A DNA stretch of 64,000 bases, taken from assembly GCF_017872975.1 (NCBI RefSeq), contig NZ_JAGGJP010000004.1, positions 186,001 through 250,000 on the forward strand, given 5' to 3'. This document shows positions 23,663 to 32,961 of the stretch, piece after piece. The notes under the pieces are model-generated. The model had not been told where the DNA came from and ran no database searches. It was given only the letters and a program-made list of their open reading frames with translations. This DNA is from Rubellimicrobium aerolatum (GTDB lineage Bacteria > Pseudomonadota > Alphaproteobacteria > Rhodobacterales > Rhodobacteraceae). Numbering within the stretch: position 1 is the first letter of the stretch; each line of letters opens with the position of its first letter. Both the position numbers and the translations under genes were made by a program.

Positions 23663-24922
23663 TCACGGCGCGGCCCCGAGGACGAGGCAGGCGTTGGTGC
23701 CGCCGAAGCCGAAGCTGTTGTTCACCGCGATCCTGACCTCGCGGCGGCGGGCCTGGTTGGGGGCGAGGTCCACGGGCGTCTCGACCGCCGGGGTGTCGAG
23801 GTTGATCGTCGGCGGGCAGATCTGGTCCCGCAGGGCGAGGATGCAGAAGATCGACTCGATCGCTCCGGCCGCGCCGAGGAGGTGGCCGGTCATCGACTTG
23901 GTGGAGGACATGGTGACCGACGCGGCGGCGTCGCCCATGAGACGCTCGACCGCCGCCAGCTCGATCACGTCGGCCATGGTGCTGGTGCCGTGGGCGTTGA
24001 TGTAGTCGATGGCGGCGGGCTGGAGGCCGGCGTCGGCCAGCGCCATGCGCATGGCGCGCTCCGCGCCCTCGCCGTCCTCGTTGGGGGCGGTGATGTGGTA
24101 GGCGTCGCCGGACAGGCCGTAGCCCAGGATCTCGGCGTAGATCCTGGCGCCGCGGGCGCGGGCGTGCTCCAGCTCCTCCAGCACCACCATGCCGGCCCCC
24201 TCGCCCATCACGAAGCCGTCGCGGTCGGCGTCGTAGGGGCGGCTGGCCTTGGTCGGGTCGGCCCCGTGCCGGGTGGAGAGCGCCTTGCAGGCGTTGAAGC
24301 CGGCCATGCCGATCTCGCAGATGGCGGCCTCGGCCCCGCCCGCCACCATGACGTCGGCGTTGCCATACTTGATGAGGCGGGCGGCGTCGCCCAGCGCGTG
24401 CGCGCCGGTGGAGCAGGCGGTGACGACGGCGTGGTTGGGGCCCTTGAAGCCATACTTGATGGAGACCTGGCCCGAGACGAGGTTGATGAGCGAGCCGGGG
24501 ATGAAGAAGGGCGAGACGCGGCGCGGGCCCTTCTCCCTGAGGAGGAGGGTCGTGGCCTCGATGGACTTCAGGCCGCCGATGCCGGAGCCGATCAGGACGC
24601 CGGTGCGGGCGCGCTCCTCCTCCGTGGCGGGCACCCAGCCCGAATCCTCGACCGCCTGCTGGGCGGCGGCGATGCCGTAGAGGATGAAGTCGTCGATCTT
24701 GCGCTGGTCCTTGGGCTCCAGGTAGCGGTCGGCGTCGAAGGTGCCGTCGGTGCCGTCGCCGCGCCGGACCTCGCAGGCGTAGTCGGTCGCGAGGGCGGAG
24801 GCGTCGAAGGCCTGGATGGTGCGCGCGCCGGACTGGCCGGCGAGAAGCCGGGTCCAGGTCTCCTCCACCCCGTCGGCGAGGGGGGTCACGAGGCCGAGGC
24901 CCGTCACGACGACACGACGCAT
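23663..24922 (-). CDS. fabF: 3-oxoacyl-ACP synthase II
   Basis: Condenses malonyl-ACP with acyl-ACP in fatty acid elongation (419 aa). It starts MRRVVVTGLGLVTPL. The catalytic Cys is in TACSTGAHALGD (about C169), and the two His are in NAHGTSTMAD and SMTGHLLGAAG, with NNSFGFGGTNA near the end. The start at 24922 follows GGGAGG. Because of the duplication in the upstream gene, an open frame runs without a stop from 28012 through fabF; the strong ribosome-binding site and exact family length argue that fabF is translated on its own. Confidence 0.96.
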   Translation of the reverse strand: MRRVVVTGLGLVTPLADGVEETWTRLLAGQSGARTIQAFDASALATDYACEVRRGDGTDGTFDADRYLEPKDQRKIDDFILYGIAAAQQAVEDSGWVPATEEERARTGVLIGSGIGGLKSIEATTLLLREKGPRRVSPFFIPGSLINLVSGQVSIKYGFKGPNHAVVTACSTGAHALGDAARLIKYGNADVMVAGGAEAAICEIGMAGFNACKALSTRHGADPTKASRPYDADRDGFVMGEGAGMVVLEELEHARARGARIYAEILGYGLSGDAYHITAPNEDGEGAERAMRMALADAGLQPAAIDYINAHGTSTMADVIELAAVERLMGDAAASVTMSSTKSMTGHLLGAAGAIESIFCILALRDQICPPTINLDTPAVETPVDLAPNQARRREVRIAVNNSFGFGGTNACLVLGAAP

Positions 24923-25056
24923 CCGAAATCCTCCCGTTGGGGGTTGCGCGGGGCCGGTCATACAGAGGGGGGGCGGGCTCCGCAACCGGGGCCGCCCCCC
25001 GCCGGGGAGGCGGCCCGCGGGGCGCGAGGGCGTCAGGCGGGGCGTCGGGCCGGGCG

Positions 25057-28012
25057 TCAGGCGGGGCGGCGGGCGGGGCGGCGGCCCATCGGCGGCAGGC
25101 CGGTGCGGTCGAGCCGGTCGAAGGCGGCCTTGACGGCGAGGGCCAGCGGGAAGGACAGGGCCAGCGCGACGGCGAGGCGCGCGGCCTCGGGCAGCGGCAG
25201 GCGGGCGACGCCGACGATGACGATGACGTGCAGGAGGTAGACGAAGAGCGTGGCCCCGGCGAGGCGCTGGAGGATCAGGCCCAGGGTGCGCGGCACCGAC
25301 AGGCGCGGGTTCCAGAGCAGGAGCACGATCGCGGCGCCGAGGACGAGGCGCGGGCCGAGCGCCGGGTTGAGCGCGGCGATGGCGGCCCAGGCGACGGCCC
25401 CGGCGAGGAGGGTCGCGGTTCGTTCCCGGCGGGTCGCGGCGGCCTGGAGCATCCAGCCGAGCATCAGGACCGGCAGGCATTCGAGGATGTCGCGGGGCGG
25501 ATGGTGCGGCACCGGCAGCCGCGCGAGCGCGTCGGGGCCGAAGGCCGTGCAGGAGGTAGACGAAGAGCGTGGCCCCGGCGAGGCGCTGGAGGATCAGGCC
25601 CAGGGTGCGCGGCACCGACAGGCGCGGGTTCCAGAGCAGGAGCACGATCGCGGCGCCGAGGACGAGGCGCGGGCCGAGCGCCGGGTTGAGCGCGGCGATG
25701 GCGGCCCAGGCGACGGCCCCGGCGAGGAGGGTCGCGGTTCGTTCCCGGCGGGTCGCGGCGGCCTGGAGCATCCAGCCGAGCATCAGGACCGGCAGGCATT
25801 CGAGGATGTCGCGGGGCGGGTGGTGCGGCACCGGCAGCCGCGCGAGCGCGTCGGGGCCGAAGGCCAGGAGCGTGCCGCCGAGCAGCGCCAGCGAGGCCGC
25901 GAGGCCGCCCGAGGCGACCGCCCAGGGCCGCGCGGCGAGGCCACGCCGCGCGGCGGGAACCTGGGCGGCGAGCGCCACGACGAGGACGAGCTGGACGTAG
26001 AGGCTGACGAACCAGTAGGGCTCGAGCGCCGAGGACTCGGTCCAGATGTGGTAGTTGCCGAGGAGGAGCGCGTAGCTGCCCGGCACGCCGCCGCCCTTGA
26101 GCAGGCCGTAGAGCACGGTCAGCCCGGCGTAGAGCGGCACGATCGGGAACAGCATCCGCAGGGCGAAGCGGCCCGCCTGCCCCGTCGCCAGCAGGTCGGT
26201 CTGGAAGCGGCCGAGTCCGAAGCCCATGAGCAGGATCAGCGCCCAGGTGCCGCCGTAGAGCGGAAAGGTGGTGGCGTGCTGCCCGATGACCAGGGTGATC
26301 GCCAGGAGCCGCAGCGGCACGTCGATGCCGAGCCGGGACGCGACCGGGCGGGCGGCGGGCCGGCGCGTGGCGAGGGATTCGAGCTCGGCCAGCGTCATGC
26401 GCTCCCAGCCTTCGGGGGTGGTCCCGAGATGCTCCTCCAGGGTCATCTGCATCTGGAGGTAGCTGAGCGAGTCGCCGCCCAGCGACACGAAGCTGTCGCC
26501 GGGCCCCACCTCGGGGGCGCGGGTGGCCTGACGCAGCGCCTCGCGCAGGTCGAGGCGGCCGCGCCGGGCGCTGGCCTCCTCGTCGCGGGCCACCACGGCG
26601 GCGGCGCGGGCGGCGAGCGCGCGCTGGTCCACCTTGCCCGAGGGCAGGAGCGGCACCCCGCCCAGCGGCGCGGCGTGGATGCGCGCCCCGGGCAGGTCGT
26701 AGGCGCGGGCCACCGCCTCGCGCACGGCCTCGCCCCGCGCGGGGTCGTCGTGGAGGAGCACGAGGCGGTCGCCCGCCGCCATGGCGCGGGCGGCGAGGCC
26801 CTGCCCGGCCAGCATGGATTCGATGCGGTCGAGGCCGAGCCGGAGGCCGTAGAGCTTGACGAAGCGCTTGGAGCGGCCGGTGATGCGGAAGAGGCCCTCG
26901 GGCGTGATCTCGGCGATGTCGCCGGTGCGGAGCTCGACGACCTCGGGCCCGCGCGCGAGATCGGCGCGGGCCGTGGCGTAGCCCATCATCACGTTGGGGC
27001 CGTCGTAGACCAGCTCCCCCTCGCGGCCGGGGGTCGCGATCTCGCCGCCGTCCTCGGCCAGCAGGCGGAGGCGGCCGCCGGGGATGGCGCGGCCGATGGT
27101 GTCGCAGGCCTCGGGCAGCGTCTCGGGCGGGACATAGGAGATGCGCGGGGCGGCCTCGGTCTGGCCATACATCAGCACGAGGTCCCAGCCCTGGGCCTGG
27201 CCCTTGGCGTGGGCGCGGCGCACGATCTCGGGCGAGAGGCGGCCGCCGGCCTGGGTCACGTAGCGCAGCGACGGCAGGTCGAGCGCGGCGAAGCCGGCGG
27301 CGTCCAGCACCTCGAACTGGTGGGGGACGAGGGCGAGGCTGGTGACGCGGGCGGCGCGGGCCCGGTCCCAGAACGCGGGCGCGGTGACGGAATCGGGGAT
27401 GAGCGCCAGCGACGCGCCGGCGGCGAGGTAGGAATGGAGGACCGAGAGCCCGTAGGAGTAGAACAGCGGCAGGGTGGTGGCGGCGCGGTCGTCCGTCCCG
27501 AGGCCGAGGTATTCGGCGATGGCGCGGGCGTTGGAGTCGATGTTGCGGCCCGAGAGCCGCACGAGCTTGGGGTCGCCGGTGCTGCCGGAGGTCGACAGGA
27601 GGAGCCGCAGGTCGGGGTGGGGCGCGGGCCCGTCGGCCGGGCCGGGCGCGGCGGCGCGGAGGTCGAGCCCGCCGTCCCGGGGCGCGATGGCGAGGTCGGG
27701 CCGCCAGGCGCGGGCGATGGCGCTCTCCGGGCCGAGCTGGCCGGGCTCCAGCACCAGGACGGGCAGGCCGGCGCGGAGCGCGCCGAGATAGGCGGCGATG
27801 GCGGGGACGGAGGTCTCGAACTCCAGCGCGACCAGGGCCGAGGGGCCGGGCGCGGCGACGCTCAGGCGCTCGGACCAGACGTCGGCCTGGGCGGCGAGCT
27901 CGCCGTAGGTGACGGCGCGCCCGGCGGGGTCGATCAGCGCCGGCCGGTCGTCGCGACCGAGGGGGAAGGTCCAGAAGGGAGCGGAAGCAAGGCTCGGGTC
28001 CATGCGCGTCAC
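25057..28012 (-). pseudogene. NRPS-like adenylation/carrier/membrane-acyltransferase gene, frame broken by a 319-bp tandem duplication
   Basis: The intact part encodes three modules. The first is an AMP-forming adenylation domain (about 1-480), with STSGSTGDPKLVRLS near 140, MYGQTEAAPR near 280 and LRTGDIAEITPEGLFRITGR near 355. The second is a carrier domain (about 490-555) with the phosphopantetheine Ser in SLGGDSLSYLQ. The third is a polytopic acyltransferase-3-like domain from about 570. Bases 25228-25546 are repeated at 25547-25865, and the 319-base shift destroys the frame inside the last membrane region. Without one copy the frame would run to a stop at 25057 and end RPARRPA. Natural substrates are unknown. 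GTG 28012 follows AAGGA; ATG 28003 is the alternative. A perfect CtrA-type box lies 90 bases upstream. Confidence 0.8.
25228..25865. repeat. 319-bp direct tandem duplication
   Basis: Copy one is 25228-25546 and copy two 25547-25865. The one difference I found is A at 25501 against G at 25820. The copies abut directly with almost no homology at the junction. 319 is not a multiple of three, so the duplication shifts the reading frame of the host gene. Confidence 0.93.
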
Positions 28013-28102
28013 GGGGAATCGTCCTTAGCCTTTGTCTTCGACTGCGACGGGTCGGGCGTCCGGCCCACCCTGCGCCCGCCGGCCCGGCGGGCAAGGAAAT
28101 GT

Positions 28103-28117
28103 TTAACAATTCGTTAA
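28103..28117. promoter_or_regulatory. CtrA-type box upstream of the NRPS-like gene
   Basis: TTAACAATTCGTTAA is an exact TTAA-N7-TTAA. It lies in an AT-rich pocket 90 bases upstream of the GTG at 28012 and downstream of the acpP terminator, so the NRPS-like gene is the only gene it could drive on the minus strand. Confidence 0.65.
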
Positions 28118-28174
28118 TCGGGCATAGGGCGGAACCATGGCATGCTTTGGGCGGCAAGGGCGGCCGCAACGAAA

Positions 28175-28205
28175 AAGGGCGGCGCCCCCGGGGGGCGCCG
28201 CCCTT
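28175..28205 (-). terminator. Intrinsic terminator of acpP
   Basis: Complementary 15-base arms (AAGGGCGGCGCCCCC and GGGGGCGCCGCCCTT) are almost contiguous. Read from acpP on the minus strand, the stem is followed by a T-run that starts within it (TTTTTC). This is the clearest rho-independent terminator in the window. Confidence 0.9.
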
Positions 28206-28228
28206 GAATGTCCGCCCGAAGGGGCCGC

Positions 28229-28462
28229 TTACTGGGCTTCGGAGATGAACTTGACCGCGTCGCCGAAGGTCTGGATGGTCTCGGCGGCGTCGTCGGGGAT
28301 CTCGATCCCGAACTCCTCCTCGAAGGCCATGACCAGCTCGACGGTGTCGAGCGAGTCCGCGCCCAGGTCGTCGATGAAGGAGGCGCTCTCGGTCACCTTC
28401 TCCTCCTCGACGCCAAGGTGTTCGACAACGATCTTGCGCACGCGATCGGCGACGTCGCTCAT
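28229..28462 (-). CDS. acpP: Acyl carrier protein
   Basis: A 77-residue acidic carrier protein of fatty acid synthesis. The 4'-phosphopantetheine attachment Ser is S37 in [20 protein letters not shown]. The start at 28462 ([17 protein letters not shown]) follows AGAGGAC. It lies downstream of fabD-fabG with a 189-base gap that probably holds its own promoter, and upstream of a strong terminator. Confidence 0.97.
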   Translation of the reverse strand: MSDVADRVRKIVVEHLGVEEEKVTESASFIDDLGADSLDTVELVMAFEEEFGIEIPDDAAETIQTFGDAVKFISEAQ

Positions 28463-28595
28463 GGAAAGTCCTCTTGTCCTGGGCCGCGGCCCGTCTGTCA
28501 AAGTCCTGAGCCCTGGGAAGCGCGGGGCGGGGCCCCTTGTTCCACGCAAGGCCACGGGGTTCGTCGCAGGCCGCGCCGTCCCGTGTCGGCGCGGG

Positions 28596-28623
28596 TCATA
28601 GCAGAGATTTGAACGGTGGCAAA
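28596..28623 (-). promoter_or_regulatory. Possible acpP promoter
   Basis: On the minus strand TTTGCC, 16 bases, then CTATGA, inside a local AT-rich pocket between fabG and acpP and 134 bases before the acpP ATG. Matches to the alphaproteobacterial -35 and -10 patterns are partial. Confidence 0.4.
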
Positions 28624-28651
28624 CGCTTTCGCCCCCGCCCCCGCGCCGCCC

Positions 28652-29389
28652 CTAGAGCATCGCCATGCCGCCGTTGACGTGCAGCGTCGCGCCGGTGACG
28701 TAGGCGGCCTCGGGGGAGGCGAGGTAGAGGACGGCGGCCGCGATCTCCGAAGGGTCGCCCATGCGGGCGGCGGGAATCTGGGTCAGGATCGCGGCCTTCT
28801 GGTCGTCGTTCAGCTTGTCGGTCATGGCGGTGGCGATGAAGCCGGGAGCCACCACGTTGACGGTGATCCCCCGGCCGGCGAGTTCCGCCGCGAGCGCCTT
28901 GGACAGGCCGACGAGGCCGGCCTTGGCGGCGGCGTAATTGGCCTGGCCGGCGTTGCCGGTCGCGCCCACCACCGAGCCCACGTTGACGACGCGGCCCCAG
29001 CGGGCCTTCATCATGCCCCGGATCGCGCCCTTGGTCAGCCGCGCGACCGCCGTGAGGTTGACGGCGAGCACGTCGTCCCAGTCGTCGTCGGACATCCGGA
29101 TGAACAGGTTGTCGCGGGTGATGCCGGCGTTGTTCACCAGGATGTCGAGGCGGCCCATCGCCTCCTCCGCCTGCTTGGGCAGGGCGGCGAGCGCCTGCGG
29201 GTCGGACAGGTCGGCGGGGAGGACATGGGCGCGGTCGCCGAGTTCGGCCTTCAGCGCCTCCAGGGGCGGGAGCCGGGTGCCGTGGAGGCCGACGGTGGCC
29301 CCCGCGCCGTGGAGCGCGCGGGCGATGGCGGCGCCGATGCCGCCCGAGGCGCCGGTGACGAGGGCGGTCTTGCCGTGGAGGTCGAACAT
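28652..29389 (-). CDS. fabG: 3-oxoacyl-ACP reductase
   Basis: An NADPH-dependent ketoreductase of fatty acid synthesis (245 aa, short-chain dehydrogenase fold). The nucleotide motif is TGASGGIGAAIA, with NNAGITRDN. The catalytic Ser-Tyr-Lys is in VNVGSVVGATGNAGQ and NYAAAKAG, and the protein ends VTGATLHVNGGMAML. The ATG at 29389 overlaps the fabD stop (ATGA), so the two are translationally coupled. Confidence 0.97.
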   Translation of the reverse strand: MFDLHGKTALVTGASGGIGAAIARALHGAGATVGLHGTRLPPLEALKAELGDRAHVLPADLSDPQALAALPKQAEEAMGRLDILVNNAGITRDNLFIRMSDDDWDDVLAVNLTAVARLTKGAIRGMMKARWGRVVNVGSVVGATGNAGQANYAAAKAGLVGLSKALAAELAGRGITVNVVAPGFIATAMTDKLNDDQKAAILTQIPAARMGDPSEIAAAVLYLASPEAAYVTGATLHVNGGMAML

Positions 29390-30342
29390 CAGGCGGCTCC
29401 TTGGTTGGTTAGGGCGGCGCTGGCGGCGCGCGCCTCCTCGGGGGTGCCGACCGCGCGGGTGGCCACGCCCGGCGCGGTGCGGCGGATCATGCCGGAAAGC
29501 GCCTTGCCCGCGCCGATCTCCCACGCCTCGGTGACGCCGTTGGCGGCCAGCCATTGGACGGATTCGCGCCAGCGGACGGAGCCGGTCACCTGCCGCACGA
29601 GGAGGTCGCGGATCGCCGCGCCGTCGGTGACGGGGGCGGCGGTGACGTTCGCCACCAGCGGCACGGCGGGGTCGCGGAGCGTGACGCCCGCCAGTGCCTC
29701 GGCCATGGCCTCGGCGGCGGGCTGCATCAGGGCGGAATGGAAGGGGGCGGAGACGGGAAGGAGGAGGGCGCGCTTGGCCCCCTTGGCCTTGGCGATCTCC
29801 ACCGCGCGCTCCACCGCCTCGCGGGTGCCGGAGACGACGACCTGCGCGGGGTCGTTGTCGTTGGCGGCCTGGCAGACGCCACCCTCGGCGCGCGCCTCGC
29901 GGGCGACCTCCGCCGCCTGCTCGAAGTCGAGGCCGAGGAGGGCGGCCATGGCCCCCTGCCCCACCGGCACGGCGGCCTGCATCGCCTCGCCGCGCAGGCG
30001 CAGGAGGCGGGCGGTGTCGGCGAGCGTCAGCGATCCGGCGGCGCAGAGGGCGGAGTATTCGCCCAGAGAATGGCCGGCGACGTAGGCGGCGGCGGTGAGG
30101 GCGACGCCCTCGGATTCGAGCGCGCGGAGGGCGGCGAGCGAGGTCGCCATCAGCGCGGGCTGGGCGTTGCGGGTGAGCTGGAGGGTCTCGGCGTCGCCCT
30201 CCCAGATCAGGGACGACAGGGATTCGCCCAGGGCCGCGTCCACCTCGTCGAAGACGGCGCGGGCGGCGGGGTAGGCCTCGGCGAGGGCGCGGCCCATGCC
30301 GATCGTCTGGGCCCCCTGGCCGGGGAACACGAAGGCGCGCAT
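29389..30342 (-). CDS. fabD: Malonyl-CoA:ACP transacylase
   Basis: Loads malonyl groups onto ACP (317 aa). It begins MRAFVFPGQGAQTIGMG. The nucleophile S92 is in GHSLGEYSAL, and the partner His is in VSAPFHSALM; QVVVSGTREAV is also typical. The start at 30342 follows GGGAGGATC. It is divergent from rpsF with about 230 bases between. Confidence 0.97.
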   Translation of the reverse strand: MRAFVFPGQGAQTIGMGRALAEAYPAARAVFDEVDAALGESLSSLIWEGDAETLQLTRNAQPALMATSLAALRALESEGVALTAAAYVAGHSLGEYSALCAAGSLTLADTARLLRLRGEAMQAAVPVGQGAMAALLGLDFEQAAEVAREARAEGGVCQAANDNDPAQVVVSGTREAVERAVEIAKAKGAKRALLLPVSAPFHSALMQPAAEAMAEALAGVTLRDPAVPLVANVTAAPVTDGAAIRDLLVRQVTGSVRWRESVQWLAANGVTEAWEIGAGKALSGMIRRTAPGVATRAVGTPEEARAASAALTNQGAA

Positions 30343-30442
30343 GGATGATCCTCCCTCACGAAATCCGGCGCCGTCATAGGGGGCGGCCGGGGATGGGGCA
30401 AGCGCGGGGCTTGCGCGGGCCGTCCGGGCCTTGCGCCAGGCC

Positions 30443-30470
30443 TTGCGCCGGGCGGGCGCATCTGTATAAG
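30443..30470 (+). promoter_or_regulatory. Possible promoter of the rpsF-rpsR-rplI operon
   Basis: TTGCGC, 16 bases, then TATAAG, placed 103 bases upstream of the rpsF start. The -10 is good and the -35 is a partial match. Confidence 0.45.
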
Positions 30471-30572
30471 GCCCCATCCTTCCGCGGAGCCCATGAAACC
30501 GGCGCATCCTCTCGTGGGACGGGGCGCGGCAAGGAAACCCCCTCCCTTTGAAATGCGCAGCCAGGAGCGACC

Positions 30573-31016
30573 ATGCCTCTCTACGAGCATGTCTTCATCG
30601 CCCGTCAGGACCTGTCGAACGCGCAGGCCGAGGCGCTGATCGAGCATTTCGGGACCGTCCTCGCCGACAACGGCGGCCAGGTGGTCACGAACGAATACTG
30701 GGGCGTCAAGACGATGTCCTACAAGATCAACAAGAACCGCAAGGGCCACTACGCCCTCCTGCGCTCGGACGCGTCCGCCGCGGCCGTGCAGGAGATGGAG
30801 CGGCTGATGCGGCTCCATGACGACGTGATGCGCGTGCTGACCATCAAGGTGGACAAGCACGAGGACGGCCCCTCGGTCCAGATGCAGAAGCGCGACGAGC
30901 GCGACCGCGACGGCCGGGGCGATCGCGGCGACCGGGGCGACCGCCCCCCGCGCGAAGATCGCGGCCCCCGCGAGGACCGTGGTGATCGTGGCGGGTTCTC
31001 CCGCGACCGTCGTTGA
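30573..31016 (+). CDS. rpsF: Ribosomal protein bS6
   Basis: A small-subunit protein that pairs with bS18 (147 aa). The core (about 1-100) begins [18 protein letters not shown] and includes [19 protein letters not shown]. The C-terminal ~45 residues are an Arg/Asp/Gly-rich tail with repeated GDRGDRGDR and PREDRG units. Long charged tails are common in alphaproteobacterial bS6. CAGGAG precedes the ATG. First gene of rpsF-rpsR-rplI. Confidence 0.97.
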   Translation: MPLYEHVFIARQDLSNAQAEALIEHFGTVLADNGGQVVTNEYWGVKTMSYKINKNRKGHYALLRSDASAAAVQEMERLMRLHDDVMRVLTIKVDKHEDGPSVQMQKRDERDRDGRGDRGDRGDRPPREDRGPREDRGDRGGFSRDRR

Positions 31017-31033
31017 TCTTGGAGGCCTGACAG

Positions 31034-31261
31034 ATGGCAACGAAACCCTTCTTCCGCCGCCGCAAGTCCGATCCGTTCGAGGGCAAGGACGCGCCCGCGA
31101 TCGACTACAAGGACACGCGCCTGCTGCAACGCTACATCTCCGAGCGGGGCAAGATCGTCCCCTCGCGGATCACCGCCGTCGGCGCCAAGAACCAGCGCAA
31201 GCTCGCCACGGCGATCAAGCGCGCGCGGTTCCTGGCGCTCCTCCCCTACGCCGTGAAGTGA
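31034..31261 (+). CDS. rpsR: Ribosomal protein bS18
   Basis: A 75-residue 30S protein. It starts [15 protein letters not shown] and shows the family motif [17 protein letters not shown] followed by [26 protein letters not shown] lies 9 bases upstream. The gap after rpsF is 17 bases. Confidence 0.98.
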   Translation: MATKPFFRRRKSDPFEGKDAPAIDYKDTRLLQRYISERGKIVPSRITAVGAKNQRKLATAIKRARFLALLPYAVK

Positions 31262-31271
31262 GGACCGCCCC

Positions 31272-31841
31272 ATGCAAGTGATCCTTCTGGAACGCGTGGC
31301 CAAGCTGGGCCAGATGGGCGACGTCGTGAACGTCAAGCCCGGCTTCGCCCGCAACTTCCTGCTGCCGCAGGGCAAGGCCATGCGCGCGAGCGAGACCAAC
31401 GTCGCCAAGTTCGAGCAGACCAAGGTCCAGCTCGAGGCGCAGAACCTGGAGACCCGCAAGGAGGCCGAGGCCGTCGCCGCGACCCTCGACGGGCAGACCT
31501 TCGTGGTCATCCGCTCCGCCTCGGACGGCGGCGCGCTCTATGGGTCGGTGACGACGCGCGACGTGGCTGATGCCGCGACCGCCGGCGGCTTCTCGGTGGA
31601 CAAGCGGCAGGTGATCCTGAACGCGCCGATCAAGGACCTGGGCATCCACACGGTCACCGTGCGGCTGCACCCCGAGGTGGACACGGCGATCCGCGTGAAC
31701 GTCGCCCGCTCGCCCGAGGAAGCCGAGTTGCAGGCCTCGGGCAAGTCGATCCAGGAGCTCGCGGCCGAGGCCGAGGCCGCCGCCGAGTTCGAGATCGCCG
31801 AGCTGTTCGACGACATCGGGGGCGCGGCGCAGGAGGAGTGA
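31272..31841 (+). CDS. rplI: Ribosomal protein bL9
   Basis: A 50S protein of 189 residues. The N-terminal RNA-binding domain has [19 protein letters not shown] and [16 protein letters not shown] long helix joins it to the C-terminal domain with [15 protein letters not shown] and [13 protein letters not shown]. An acidic tail of about 40 residues beyond the usual end is typical of alphaproteobacteria. A terminator follows. Confidence 0.97.
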   Translation: MQVILLERVAKLGQMGDVVNVKPGFARNFLLPQGKAMRASETNVAKFEQTKVQLEAQNLETRKEAEAVAATLDGQTFVVIRSASDGGALYGSVTTRDVADAATAGGFSVDKRQVILNAPIKDLGIHTVTVRLHPEVDTAIRVNVARSPEEAELQASGKSIQELAAEAEAAAEFEIAELFDDIGGAAQEE

Positions 31842-31860
31842 TCCTTCGCGCCGGCGTCTT

Positions 31861-31895
31861 GGGGGGCCGTTCCGGGAGACCGGGGCGGCCCTTTT
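31861..31895 (+). terminator. Intrinsic terminator of the rpsF-rpsR-rplI operon
   Basis: GGGCCG and CGGCCC form the stem, with an inner CCGG/CCGG pair, and CCCTTTTCC follows. It begins 20 bases after the rplI stop. Confidence 0.75.
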
Positions 31896-32066
31896 CCGTT
31901 GGGGAGGCGGATGACGATCCCGTTGTTTCCGCGAACGGGCCGTTTCTTACTCGGGCCACCGATTGAGATCGGATGGAGCGGACCGGATTGACCTCGGCTC
32001 GTTCGCCGATGATCGGACGGCGGTAGACGGAATCCGCTGAAAACGATCAATCAGGACCGGGTCTTC

Positions 32067-32768
32067 ATGACAATGCATACGCTGGGCGACGCTCCCTCGA
32101 CGCTGGAACAGGATTGGCGAGCCAGAGGCTTGCCGACCTTTCGTCCTTGGATGGGAGAGCATTACCGCACACCGACCGGGATCACGGCGGGACGTCGGTT
32201 GCTGGTGCTGGGAGAGTCGCATTACGTTGACGAAAACGAAAGAGGCATGGTCGGCACCACGCCCCCGGGTTTCACGCGAACGGTCGTGGAAAAACTGGCG
32301 TTGGCGGAAAGGCCGTATCCATTCTTCGACAAGATCGCGCGGCTGGTGGCGGCCGATGCGGATGGCCGGATCACGCGGGACCGAACTGCCGAGTTCTGGC
32401 AGTCGGTGGCATTCTGCAATTTCGTTCCCGTGATCGTGGGCGAGAACCGTGTTCCCGATCAGTGGATGTTCAAGGCCGGGACCGAGACGGTCCAGAGCCT
32501 GCTGGACGAATTGGAACCAGAGGTCGTGATCGCGTGCGGAATCCGTCTGTGGGATTATTTCGCGCCAAATCTGGAGGGATATTCCGGACCGGCATACCAA
32601 ACGGACGTCCATGATGACGGGCGCGCGATCTTTGGCAAGTTCTACCACCCAAGCGCGCGAAAGTTCCGCTTGGGAGATTGGGCCCCAAGGGCGCGCCGTC
32701 TGCTCGATCAGGCTGGAAAGCCACGAATGAAGGGGCACGGGCTGAGGTGGTCGGATCTGGGGGCGTAA
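32067..32768 (+). CDS. Unidentified protein with a LGESHY motif
   Basis: A 233-residue cytoplasmic protein with no signal or membrane segment. Notable stretches are RRLLVLGESHYVDEN, FWQSVAFCNFVPVIVG and PEVVIACGIRLWDYFAP, followed by KFYHPSARKF. A Gly-Glu-Ser-His motif after a hydrophobic strand and a late HPS are reminiscent of the uracil-DNA glycosylase-like fold, but this is a weak resemblance and no function is claimed. Its GC content is visibly lower than its neighbours, it has little codon bias, and it sits alone between rplI and tig, suggesting acquisition. ATG 32067 or 32073 are both possible. Confidence 0.7.
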   Translation: MTMHTLGDAPSTLEQDWRARGLPTFRPWMGEHYRTPTGITAGRRLLVLGESHYVDENERGMVGTTPPGFTRTVVEKLALAERPYPFFDKIARLVAADADGRITRDRTAEFWQSVAFCNFVPVIVGENRVPDQWMFKAGTETVQSLLDELEPEVVIACGIRLWDYFAPNLEGYSGPAYQTDVHDDGRAIFGKFYHPSARKFRLGDWAPRARRLLDQAGKPRMKGHGLRWSDLGA

Positions 32769-32772
32769 GTCA

Positions 32773-32819
32773 CAGGGTGCGCGGTTCCGGGGCTGTAGGA
32801 CCGGGAACCGCGCACCCTG
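32773..32819. terminator. Perfect 16-bp inverted repeat after the orphan gene
   Basis: Arms CAGGGTGCGCGGTTCC and GGAACCGCGCACCCTG pair at all 16 positions around a 15-base loop. It starts 4 bases after the orphan gene's stop. No T-run is seen. It may act as a terminator or be an insertion-type palindrome. Confidence 0.6.
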
Positions 32820-32843
32820 CGGGATCGGCAGGCCATGAATGGG

Positions 32844-32869
32844 AAAAGGCACCCACCGGGGGCGCCTTT
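32844..32869 (-). terminator. Intrinsic terminator of tig
   Basis: On the minus strand AAAGGCGCCC, loop CCGGT, GGGTGCCTTTT: a 10-bp stem with one G-U pair followed by Ts, about 90 bases after the tig stop. Confidence 0.7.
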
Positions 32870-32961
32870 GGCCTGATCGTCCTTCGGGCGTGGTGGCCGG
32901 CGGCCCCCGGGGGCCGCCGTTCGGCGCTGGAAACGGCCCCCCGGACCGTTTCCGACGCGCC

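Noticed and set aside
23663-28012. A single 1449-residue protein joining the adenylation enzyme to FabF
   Set aside because: The middle part is Pro/Arg-rich frame-shifted sequence created by the 319-bp duplication. fabF has its own strong ribosome-binding site and exact family length. The open run is explained by high GC content.
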